Shown here in pieces: positions 1 to 6,337 of a stretch of DNA of 8,950 bases. The position numbers and the translations under genes were made by a program. Numbering within the stretch: the stretch's first letter is position 1; the number at the start of each line of letters is the position of its first letter. The notes under the pieces were generated by a model, which saw only the letters and a program-made list of their open reading frames with translations, ran no database searches and was not told the DNA's origin. Origin of the DNA: an uncultured Paracoccaceae bacterium (lineage in GTDB: Bacteria; Pseudomonadota; Alphaproteobacteria; Rhodobacterales; Rhodobacteraceae); the NCBI GenBank assembly GCA_937132145.1, contig CAKZNY010000303.1, positions 1 through 8,950 on the forward strand, written 5' to 3'.

Positions 1-587
1 CCGAAACGCCGCTTACGCTTTATGCCGCCACGAAAAAAGCGACCGAGGGGATGGCCCATTCCTACGCGCATCTCTGGAAAATTCCGACAACCATGTTCCG
101 GTTTTTCACGGTTTACGGCCCGTTTGGCCGCCCTGATATGGCGCTGTTCAAATTTGTCAAAGCCACCTTGGCAGGTGATGCGATTGACGTTTACAACCAT
201 GGCAACATGGCGCGGGATTTCACCTATGTGACCGATCTGGTGCGCGGCATTCGTTTGCTGATCGATGCGGTTCCGGTCGAGCCGGAAAATCGTGAAAGCA
301 TTCCCGAGGGCGACAGTCTTAGTCCGGTAGCCCCGTATAGAACGGTGAATATCGGGAATTCCGACAAGGTCAGCCTTGGCGCATTTATCGAGGCCATGGA
401 ATCCGCCCTTGGTATGAAAGCCGTGCGTAACAATATGGAAATGCAAAAGGGCGACGTGCAAGCCACTTGGGCGAATGCATCGTTACTGAAAGAGTTAACG
501 GGATATTGTCCGCAGACAAACGTGAATGAGGGCGTAGCCAAATTCGTTGATTGGTATCGCGATTATTACAACGTTAACAAAACCTAA
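1..587 (+). CDS. UDP-glucuronate 4-epimerase-like NAD-dependent sugar epimerase (5' partial)
   Basis: This is the C-terminal part of an extended short-chain dehydrogenase/reductase that epimerises a nucleotide sugar, feeding capsule or lipopolysaccharide synthesis in the cytoplasm. The reading frame is open from position 3 and gives 194 residues. It begins just before the catalytic YxxxK motif, read as YAATK with Tyr at 21-23 and Lys at 33-35. Next come RFFTVYGPFGRPDMALFKF, the family's substrate-binding stretch, and RDFTYVTDLVRGI. Members of the UDP-glucuronate 4-epimerase group are about 335 residues, so roughly 140 N-terminal residues, including the Rossmann glycine motif, lie outside the window. 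The ATG at 51 is internal, because the YxxxK motif lies upstream of it. The exact sugar is inferred from the GRPDMALFKF signature; a related UDP-sugar epimerase remains possible. The gene ends 8 bases before a strong terminator stem and is convergent with the MORN gene. Confidence 0.88.
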   Translation, partial: ETPLTLYAATKKATEGMAHSYAHLWKIPTTMFRFFTVYGPFGRPDMALFKFVKATLAGDAIDVYNHGNMARDFTYVTDLVRGIRLLIDAVPVEPENRESIPEGDSLSPVAPYRTVNIGNSDKVSLGAFIEAMESALGMKAVRNNMEMQKGDVQATWANASLLKELTGYCPQTNVNEGVAKFVDWYRDYYNVNKT

Positions 588-590
588 ACG

Positions 591-622
591 AAAAACGACG
601 CCTCGATTGGGCGTCGTTTTTT
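591..622. terminator. Bidirectional intrinsic terminator
   Basis: A near-perfect inverted repeat has its left arm at 591-602 (AAAAACGACGCC), a 7-nt loop at 603-609, and its right arm at 610-621 (GGCGTCGTTTTT). The GC core is followed by a T run on the plus strand. On the minus strand the A run at 591-595 becomes a T run. It lies between the convergent epimerase and MORN genes, 3 bases after one stop codon and 18 bases from the other, so it can end both transcripts. Confidence 0.9.
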
Positions 623-639
623 AATTAACCATCTGTAAA

Positions 640-2055
640 TTAGTTGTCCGCAGCCGTCGCTTCAGCTTCGGTTGAGCGCTGGCCGTTAGCCCAGAACCCG
701 TTATATTCTTCGCCACTTGCATAACGCATCATCCCGCGACCTTGACGTTGGCCTTTGCTAAAGGAACCCTCGTAAACGTCACCGTTGGGATAACGTGCAA
801 CGCCTTCGCCGTCGATCTCGCCAGCTTTCCAGCCGCCAGCGTATTCAAACCCGTCCGACATGGTAATCGTTCCGGTTCCTTCGCGCTGCCCACTGACAAA
901 TCCGCCAGTGTAAAGTGTGCCGTCTGCATATGTCGCGACGCCATCGCCGTGGCGCAATCCGTTTTCCCAATCGCCGGTGTATTGGTAACCGTCTTGGTAA
1001 ACCATCGTGCCTTTACCGTGGTTTTTGGCGTTCAGGAACTCGCCCTCATAGACCAGACCATTGCCGTATTTCGCGATGCCCGAGCCCTCGATAATGCCGT
1101 TAACCCAGTTACCCTCGTACGAGCTGCCATCGGGATACGTGATCGTGCCAATACCGTGTGCGACATCGCTTAAGAATGCGCCCACATAAACCGAGCCGTC
1201 AGGGTACGTAACTTCGCCCTGCCCCTCGATCCGGCCTTCAACCCAGTCGCCGCTGTAAATATACCCGTCAACGCCATTGAAAATACCTTCGCCGTGCCGC
1301 AAATCGCCCACGAACGCGCCTTCATAACGGTCACCCGAGCCATAAACCGCAACGCCTTGACCTTGACGCTGGCCGTTAACCATACCGCCTTCGTACCGGT
1401 CGCCGTTCGCCTGCGTAAGAACTCCGCTGCCGTTAATCTGGCCGTTTTCCCAGCTGCCAGTGTAAACCAAGCCATCGGGTAACGTCAGGCTGCCGGTGCC
1501 TTGCCGAACGCCGCGAACGATGTCGCCCTCATAAATCGCACCATCAGAATACGTGATCGTACCCTTGCCGTGTTTTGTCCCCTCGACCCAGTCGCCTTCA
1601 TAGCGGTAACCGTTTTCGCTGGTCATAACGCCCACACCGTGATGCACCGCATTTTCAAACTGGCCTTCATACCGCACGCCGTTAGCGTAAATCGCCACAC
1701 CGCTGCCCGAAATTTTGCCGTCTACCCAGCTGCCTTCAAAGGTGCCGCCATCAGCGAAAACAATCTTGCCCTGCCCCTCTGGCCGACCGTTGATAAACTC
1801 GCCCTCGTAAACCGAACCGTCGGGGTAGGTGGCTTTACCCATGCCCTCGATCCGGCCAGCAACCCACTGTCCAGTGTATTCATAGCCATTTGGCAAACGG
1901 TATGTACCCAGCCCATGCTGCTTCCCGTCGAGGAATTCCCCCTCGTAGATACCACCCGTATCATACTGTTTAATCTGTACATTGCCCTCTTGCGACAACG
2001 CAGGCACTACCGCCAACACTGCAACTGCGGTTCCAAAAAGAATAAATTTTTTCAA
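640..2055 (-). CDS. Exported MORN-repeat protein, 471 aa
   Basis: The protein opens with a Sec-type signal peptide: MKK, a hydrophobic core to about residue 17, then PALS before Gln22, giving a likely cut after Ser21. A short linker to residue 35 leads into 18 complete 23-residue MORN units (residues 36-449) with no length variation, then a final partial unit with an acidic, Ala-rich tail. Units follow the pattern YEGxWxxGxxxGxGxxxYxDG. MORN repeats form elongated beta-sheet structures that bind lipid or protein partners; here export implies the periplasm or cell surface. No catalytic domain is visible, so the function is unknown. The start is TTG at 2053-2055: an in-frame stop (TAG) lies three codons upstream, no nearby in-frame ATG precedes the signal core, and a weak GTAGGG lies 4 bases upstream. 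The gene is convergent with the epimerase and divergent from nadE. Confidence 0.88.
   Translation of the reverse strand: MKKFILFGTAVAVLAVVPALSQEGNVQIKQYDTGGIYEGEFLDGKQHGLGTYRLPNGYEYTGQWVAGRIEGMGKATYPDGSVYEGEFINGRPEGQGKIVFADGGTFEGSWVDGKISGSGVAIYANGVRYEGQFENAVHHGVGVMTSENGYRYEGDWVEGTKHGKGTITYSDGAIYEGDIVRGVRQGTGSLTLPDGLVYTGSWENGQINGSGVLTQANGDRYEGGMVNGQRQGQGVAVYGSGDRYEGAFVGDLRHGEGIFNGVDGYIYSGDWVEGRIEGQGEVTYPDGSVYVGAFLSDVAHGIGTITYPDGSSYEGNWVNGIIEGSGIAKYGNGLVYEGEFLNAKNHGKGTMVYQDGYQYTGDWENGLRHGDGVATYADGTLYTGGFVSGQREGTGTITMSDGFEYAGGWKAGEIDGEGVARYPNGDVYEGSFSKGQRQGRGMMRYASGEEYNGFWANGQRSTEAEATAADN
709..1950 (-). repeat. Tandem array of 18 exact 69-bp MORN-coding units, arranged as two nine-unit blocks
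   Basis: Each unit encodes 23 residues. Units 1-9 (residues 36-242) lie at 1330-1950 and units 10-18 (residues 243-449) at 709-1329. Pairing unit n with unit n+9 gives shared rare features: RIEG and YPDGS in units 2 and 11, an NA at repeat positions 8-9 in units 5 and 14, and GQRQG in units 9 and 18. At repeat position 6, Phe and Trp alternate, with a break exactly at the 9/10 boundary. The two signals together suggest an old block duplication of about 621 bp. Confidence 0.8.
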
Positions 2056-2064
2056 ACTGCCCTA

Positions 2065-2083
2065 CCGGAGTTAATCCCTCCGG
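2065..2083 (-). promoter_or_regulatory. Inverted repeat in the MORN gene leader, proximal
   Basis: The arms CCGGAG (2065-2070) and CTCCGG (2078-2083) flank a 7-nt spacer, 9 bases upstream of the TTG start. In the transcript this makes a 6-bp GC-rich stem carrying a GGAGGG in one arm. That GGAGGG is about 20 bases from the start, too far for a normal ribosome-binding site, so the hairpin could position or block ribosomes. It could also be an operator. A role is inferred only. Confidence 0.35.
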
Positions 2084-2097
2084 CTCCCTGATTTATT

Positions 2098-2115
2098 CTG
2101 CGAGAAAAGTCGCAG
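2098..2115 (-). promoter_or_regulatory. Inverted repeat in the MORN gene leader, distal
   Basis: CTGCGA (2098-2103) and TCGCAG (2110-2115) are perfect 6-base arms around a 6-base spacer. With the proximal repeat it forms a tandem pair of potential hairpins or operators upstream of the TTG start. Neither has a T run, so they do not look like terminators. Confidence 0.3.
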
Positions 2116-2259
2116 GCCTGAACTTTAAACGAAGTCTATGGTTATCCACGCTCTCTGACAACGCCTTTTTGCAAACACAAGCAGACTGTTGCCCTAATAG
2201 CTTGTGCTTAGCCTTGTTAAGATAGTACTTCCTTCCTTAACTAACATCCGGAGGCTTAA

Positions 2260-3918
2260 ATGTCGGTTAATTTTTGTCTATCACTTTGCCAATTGAACCC
2301 TACCGTAGGTGATATTGTCGGTAACGCGGCCAAAGCCGTCGCGGCCCATAAACGTGGCAAACAGAAAAACGCTGACTTCGTCGCCCTCCCCGAGATGTTT
2401 TTGACCGGATACCAAACGCAGGATCTGGTGACCAAACCCGCGTTTCTCGATTCTGTCGCTTCCGCGCTGGCAGGTCTGGCAAAGGATTGCGCCGACGGGC
2501 CAGCCCTTGGCATTGGCGCGCCCGTGCTTGAGGACGGCAAGCTTTACAACGGGTATTTCGTGCTGAAAGGCGGTAAAGTTCACACGCTTACACGCAAGCA
2601 TCACCTGCCCAATACGCAAGTATTTGACGAAAAGCGATTGTTTGAGTCAGCGCAGATATCAGGCCCGTTCAGCCTTGGCCCGATCCGCATCGGCACCCCG
2701 ATTTGCGAGGATGCGTGGCATGAAGATGTCTGCGAAACCATGGCCGAAAGTGGGGCTGAGTTGCTGTTGGTTCCAAACGGCTCGCCCTATTACAGCGGCA
2801 AGTTCGAGCGTCGCATTAACCATATGGTAAGCCGCGTGATAGAGACTGGCCTGCCGCTGGTTTACCTCAATATGGTTGGCGGGCAGGATGACCAGATATT
2901 CGACGGCGGCTCGTTCGTGCTGAACCCGGGTGGAAAAATGGTCGTGCGGATGCCTCTGTTCGACGAGGCCTATGCCGAGGTTTATTTCGAGCAAACGCCG
3001 GACGGTTGGCGCGCACTGGAGGGCGAGCTGGCAGACCACCCCTCGCTAGCCGAACAGGAATACCGTGCGATGGTTGTGGGTTTGCGGGATTACATGCGCA
3101 AAACCGGATTTTCCAAAGTGATCCTCGGGCTTTCCGGCGGTGTAGATTCTGCCATCGTCGCGACGATTGCTGCGGATGCGCTGGGGCCGGATAACGTGCA
3201 CTGCGTGATGATGCCCTCGGAATTTACGTCGCAAGAATCGCTGAACGATGCGGCAGAAGTTGCCGCGTTGCTGGGCTGTCGGTTAGACAACGTCTCGATT
3301 TCAGAGGGGCGCGAGGCGATTACGAATACGCTGGCACCCTTATTCGAGGGGTTCAAAGCGGATGTGACCGAGGAAAATATCCAGTCCCGCCTACGGGGTT
3401 TGTTGCTGATGGCGATGTCGAACAAGTTTGGATCCATGCTGTTAACGACAGGTAACAAATCCGAAGTTGCGGTAGGGTATGCCACGATTTACGGCGACAT
3501 GGCCGGGGGGTACAACCCGATCAAAGACCTCTATAAAACCCGCGTTTTTGCAACGTGCCACTGGCGTAACGAAAACTACGCGACGTGGATGAAAGGCCCG
3601 AAGGGGGCTGTTATCCCGTTGAATATCATAGAAAAACCGCCCACCGCAGAGCTGCGCGAGAACCAGAAAGACGAGGACTCGTTGCCGCCATACGACATTC
3701 TCGATGGTATCCTGACAATGCTGATGGAGGGGGATGCCTCGGTGGCCGATTGTGTTGCCGCAGGATATGACCGCGAAACCGTAAAAAAGGTTGAACACCT
3801 GCTTTATATCAGCGAATACAAACGCTTCCAGTCGGCCCCCGGCCCGCGCCTAACCAAACGCGCGTTCTGGCTGGACCGCCGATACCCCATTGCCAACCGT
3901 TGGAGAGACCCCACATGA
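2260..3918 (+). CDS. nadE: Glutamine-dependent NAD+ synthetase, 552 aa
   Basis: The enzyme makes NAD+ from nicotinate adenine dinucleotide, ATP and glutamine, the last step of NAD synthesis in the cytoplasm. It has both expected domains. Residues 1 to about 260 are a nitrilase-type glutaminase with the catalytic triad Glu45 (ALPEMFLTGY), Lys113 (TRKHHLPN) and Cys149 (TPICEDAW). Residues from about 265 to the end are the synthetase, with the ATP-pyrophosphatase P-loop LSGGVDS at 291-297 and the conserved TTGNKSEVAVGYATIYGD from about residue 396. The 552 residues match the bacterial two-domain form, so free glutamine rather than ammonia is the likely nitrogen donor. The ATG start is supported by CCGGAGG five bases upstream. 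Its TGA overlaps the gltX ATG, so the two genes are probably co-transcribed and translationally coupled. No key residue is missing. Confidence 0.97.
   Translation: MSVNFCLSLCQLNPTVGDIVGNAAKAVAAHKRGKQKNADFVALPEMFLTGYQTQDLVTKPAFLDSVASALAGLAKDCADGPALGIGAPVLEDGKLYNGYFVLKGGKVHTLTRKHHLPNTQVFDEKRLFESAQISGPFSLGPIRIGTPICEDAWHEDVCETMAESGAELLLVPNGSPYYSGKFERRINHMVSRVIETGLPLVYLNMVGGQDDQIFDGGSFVLNPGGKMVVRMPLFDEAYAEVYFEQTPDGWRALEGELADHPSLAEQEYRAMVVGLRDYMRKTGFSKVILGLSGGVDSAIVATIAADALGPDNVHCVMMPSEFTSQESLNDAAEVAALLGCRLDNVSISEGREAITNTLAPLFEGFKADVTEENIQSRLRGLLLMAMSNKFGSMLLTTGNKSEVAVGYATIYGDMAGGYNPIKDLYKTRVFATCHWRNENYATWMKGPKGAVIPLNIIEKPPTAELRENQKDEDSLPPYDILDGILTMLMEGDASVADCVAAGYDRETVKKVEHLLYISEYKRFQSAPGPRLTKRAFWLDRRYPIANRWRDPT
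3902..3907 (+). promoter_or_regulatory. Ribosome-binding site that fixes the gltX start
   Basis: GGAGAG lies inside the last codons of nadE, seven bases before the ATG at 3915. It favours that ATG over the in-frame TTG at 3900, which would put the site inside the coding region and add five residues ahead of the conserved N-terminal TRFAPSPTG. Confidence 0.75.
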
Positions 3919-5234
3919 CCACCACCCGTTTTGCCCCCTCGCCCACCGGATTTTTGCATATCGGAAACTTGCGCACAGCCCTGTTCAACTGGGTCATTGC
4001 GCGCAAGTCTGGCGGCACATTTATCTTGCGTCTGGATGATACTGATCCGACACGTTCCACGGTTGAATTTGCCGACCAGATTAAACGTGATCTGGAATGG
4101 CTGGGTCTGACGTGGGACCGTGTTGAAACGCAATCTTCGCGATTGGATCGCTACAATGCCACCGCAGATGAATTGCGCGCTTCGGGGCGGCTTTATGAGT
4201 GTTTTGAAACGCCCGTGGAACTGGATTTGAAGCGTAAAAAGCAGTTGAACATGCGTAAACCGCCGGTTTATGACCGCTCGGCGTTGGCGCTTTCGGATGC
4301 GGAAAAGGATGCTTTGCGGGCCGATCGCTCCGGCCATTGGCGGTTCAAATTGAACCGTGAGCGGATCGAGTGGAATGACGGAATTTTAGGCGACTTGTCG
4401 ATCGATGCGGCCAGCGTTTCGGACCCGGTTTTAATCCGCGGCGACGGGCAGTTTTTGTATACGCTGGCGTCGGTTTGTGACGATGTGGATTACGGGATTA
4501 CCGATGTGGTTCGGGGGTCCGATCACGTGACCAACACAGCCACTCAAATCCAGATTATCGAGGCGCTTGGCGGGGTGGTTCCGGCGTTCGCACACCACTC
4601 GTTATTGACGGGGCCACAGGGGGAAGGATTGTCAAAACGTCTTGGCACGCTGGCCCTGAAAGACCTGCGGGAACAAGGGGTTGAGCCAATGGCGCTGCTG
4701 TCGCATTTGGCGCGCCTCGGATCCTCGGACCCGATAGAGTTACGTCAGGATATGGCCGATTTGATCGAGGGGTTTGACCTTTCCAGATTCGGGTCTGCGC
4801 CAACGAAATTCGATGTGGCGGATTTGGGGCCATTGTCGGCCAAGTTGCTGCATTCTATGGATATTAGCCGTGTGCAGGCCGACTTGCAGGCATTGGAAAT
4901 CCCCGATGCGCTGGCGACCCCGTTCTGGGAAATGGCCCGCGAGAACATCGAAACCCGTGCCGATTTGAGCGCGCTTTGGGCGCTTTGCCGTGATGGTGTA
5001 GTGCCGGTGATTGACGCTGAAGATGTTGATTTTGTTGCGAAAGCCTTGAGTCTGCTGCCCGCGTCTCCTCGCTCAAATACCACGTGGAAAGAATGGACCA
5101 CGGCGGTGAAAGAGGCGACAGGGCGTAAGGGCAAGGGCCTGTTTATGCCGCTTCGAAAAGCGCTGACGGGGATGGAGCATGGGCCGGATATGTCGAAACT
5201 TCTGCCGTTGTTGCAGAACATCGGCGGGCGTTAA
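3915..5234 (+). CDS. gltX: Glutamyl-tRNA synthetase, 439 aa
   Basis: This class I aminoacyl-tRNA synthetase charges tRNA with glutamate in the cytoplasm. The N-terminus TRFAPSPTGFLHIGN carries the HIGH-type motif (His15-Asn18), and GEGLSKR at residues 236-242 is the KMSKS-type loop. The RLDDTDP signature is at about residues 39-45. The C-terminal 150 or so residues fit the helical anticodon-binding region. The expected zinc-site cysteines of the E. coli enzyme are absent: the region reads YECFETP (94-100) with one Cys. At 439 residues it resembles the shorter of the two GluRS paralogs common in alphaproteobacteria, which lack glutaminyl-tRNA synthetase and make Gln-tRNA by amidation. Whether this copy charges tRNA-Glu, tRNA-Gln or both cannot be read here. 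The start overlaps the nadE stop (ATGA). Confidence 0.94.
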   Translation: MTTTRFAPSPTGFLHIGNLRTALFNWVIARKSGGTFILRLDDTDPTRSTVEFADQIKRDLEWLGLTWDRVETQSSRLDRYNATADELRASGRLYECFETPVELDLKRKKQLNMRKPPVYDRSALALSDAEKDALRADRSGHWRFKLNRERIEWNDGILGDLSIDAASVSDPVLIRGDGQFLYTLASVCDDVDYGITDVVRGSDHVTNTATQIQIIEALGGVVPAFAHHSLLTGPQGEGLSKRLGTLALKDLREQGVEPMALLSHLARLGSSDPIELRQDMADLIEGFDLSRFGSAPTKFDVADLGPLSAKLLHSMDISRVQADLQALEIPDALATPFWEMARENIETRADLSALWALCRDGVVPVIDAEDVDFVAKALSLLPASPRSNTTWKEWTTAVKEATGRKGKGLFMPLRKALTGMEHGPDMSKLLPLLQNIGGR

Positions 5235-5261
5235 CTTTTGGGTGAAATCGCGGGTATTTCG

Positions 5262-5297
5262 TGTGCACAACCTGTGCACAATGCGTGCACAACCTGT
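5262..5297. repeat. Three GTGCACAA repeats spaced 11 bp apart
   Basis: GTGCACAA occurs at 5263-5270, 5274-5281 and 5285-5292, start-to-start exactly 11 bp each time, about one helical turn. The first and third copies continue as the same 13-mer GTGCACAACCTGT (5263-5275 and 5285-5297). Each core GTGCAC is itself a palindrome. It lies between the convergent gltX and peptidase genes. The regular phasing suggests a protein-binding cluster, but the binder is unknown and simple tandem duplication would also explain it. Confidence 0.6.
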
Positions 5298-5331
5298 ATG
5301 TACGATTTTGTTAACCTTTTGGGGGCAGAGT

Positions 5332-5350
5332 GGTGGGTGAATCACCCACC
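5332..5350. repeat. Perfect hairpin touching the peptidase stop codon
   Basis: The 19-mer GGTGGGTGAATCACCCACC is a palindrome around one central base, able to form an 8-bp stem with a 3-nt loop. It directly abuts the TAG stop of the minus-strand peptidase gene (5351-5353). There is no T run on either side, so it is not a standard intrinsic terminator. It may stabilise or end the two convergent transcripts, or be a dispersed REP-like element. The latter would need a count of copies across the genome. Confidence 0.5.
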
Positions 5351-6337
5351 CTACCATTTGTCTTTCCATGTTGGCAGGGTGTCGCCTGCTGCGGCGGTCG
5401 CCTCGTAAATGCCGCGTGCGATGGCGCGGGAAAGGCACAGCGCGGCGGCGTGGCCGATGGCAAGTTGATCTGCGGGCGGGTCGTTTAACGGGATTTTTCC
5501 GGTTGCCGCGACGAACACCAGATCGCCGTCGAACGGGGTGTGGCTGGGCACAATCGCGCGGGCCATGCCGTCGTGGGCGGCCACCGCGATTCGGGTGGCT
5601 TGGGCTTGGGTCAGGTCGGCGTCGGTGGCGATGATGGCTATGGTGGTGTTGGTGCTGCTCGGGGCGAAAGGTTGCGAAGGCCTTAACGGGTCCATCATGG
5701 GCGCGGGGCCGTGGTTGCCAAATTCCCCGTCCACCTCGAACGGGGCCGCCCAGAAATGCTTTTGGCCGTCTTGAATAACCGAGCCGATGGCATTCACCGC
5801 CACCAAGGCCCCAACCGTGATGCCATTGTCTAGTACCACCGAGGCGGAGCCGAGGCCCCCTTTTAGTTCCCGCGTTGTCGCCCCTGTTCCAGCGCCGATT
5901 GTGCCAAGTTCGAAGTCTTGAGACGCATCCGCAAGGGCTGCCAATCCAAGGGATTTATAGGGGTTCACCGTCCAGCTTTTATCGCCGCCATTCAGCAGAT
6001 CAAACAGGATCGCACCGGGTACGATGGGGACGGTGGCATCGCCAACCTTGAACCCTCGGCCCATTGCGCGCAGGCCGTCACAAACGCCAGAAGGTGCGTC
6101 GAGGCCAAAGGCGGAGCCGCCGGAAAGCACCAGCGCGTCCACCTCTTGTACCAGTTTGTCAGGAGCCAAAAGATCCGTTTCCCGCGTTCCGGGCGCACCG
6201 CCCATTACATGGACCGCCGCCGTAAAGGGCGCATCCCCGACCAGCACTGTGCAGCCGGATTTCAGCGCGTTATCCTGCGCGTTGCCGACCCGAAGGCCCG
6301 CAACATCTGTGATCAGATTGCGAGGGCCGACTTTCAT
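5351..6337 (-). CDS. P1-family peptidase (DmpA/L-aminopeptidase D-esterase type), 328 aa
   Basis: The family (MEROPS S58) makes N-terminal-nucleophile hydrolases that cut themselves into two chains and then act as aminopeptidases or beta-aminopeptidases. Visible features are the N-terminal NLITDVAGLRVGN, VLSGGSAFGLDA at about residues 70-81, and GSASVVLDNGITVGALVAVN at 164-183. The expected cleavage site appears at STNTTIAIIATDA, with Asn230-Thr231, which would give chains of about 230 and 98 residues with Thr231 as nucleophile. This resembles the Asn-Thr site of ThnT rather than the Gly-Ser site of DmpA. No signal peptide is seen, so it is cytoplasmic. The ATG overlaps the upstream dehydrogenase stop (ATGA), with GGAGGG eight bases before it (6346-6351), so translation is coupled. 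The natural substrate is unknown. Confidence 0.92.
   Translation of the reverse strand: MKVGPRNLITDVAGLRVGNAQDNALKSGCTVLVGDAPFTAAVHVMGGAPGTRETDLLAPDKLVQEVDALVLSGGSAFGLDAPSGVCDGLRAMGRGFKVGDATVPIVPGAILFDLLNGGDKSWTVNPYKSLGLAALADASQDFELGTIGAGTGATTRELKGGLGSASVVLDNGITVGALVAVNAIGSVIQDGQKHFWAAPFEVDGEFGNHGPAPMMDPLRPSQPFAPSSTNTTIAIIATDADLTQAQATRIAVAAHDGMARAIVPSHTPFDGDLVFVAATGKIPLNDPPADQLAIGHAAALCLSRAIARGIYEATAAAGDTLPTWKDKW

Larger units (their letters stand above)
2056..2259. promoter_or_regulatory. Divergent intergenic region of the MORN gene and nadE
   Basis: These 204 bases separate two divergent genes and must hold both promoters. I could not identify a convincing -35/-10 pair on either strand; candidates such as TTGTGC at 2202-2207 lack a good partner at proper spacing. 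The nadE ribosome-binding site is clear: CCGGAGG at 2248-2254, five bases before the ATG. The MORN side carries two inverted repeats, listed separately. A single DnaA-box-like TTATCCACG at 2142-2150 is probably chance. Confidence 0.55.

Noticed and set aside
709..1950. Regular 69-bp repeats as a CRISPR-like array
   Set aside because: The periodicity is codon-level in a single intact protein, the units are diverged, and there are no identical repeats with unique spacers or cas genes.
742..2091. Long open frames on the plus strand across the MORN gene
   Set aside because: They are antisense to the repeats; periodic codon use keeps the opposite strand open, and the translations show only repeat shadows, no known motif.
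2142..2150. DnaA-box-like TTATCCACG in the MORN/nadE gap
   Set aside because: A single near-consensus 9-mer without a cluster, AT-rich unwinding region or origin-linked genes is expected by chance.
3900..3914. TTG start for gltX giving five extra residues
   Set aside because: The ATG at 3915 has a well-placed GGAGAG and directly precedes the conserved N-terminus; the TTG would lie upstream of that site.
5262..5292. GTGCACAA repeats as a cluster of DnaA boxes
   Set aside because: TTGTGCACA differs from TTATCCACA at two of nine positions, in the same way in each copy, so a different binding protein or plain duplication is more likely.
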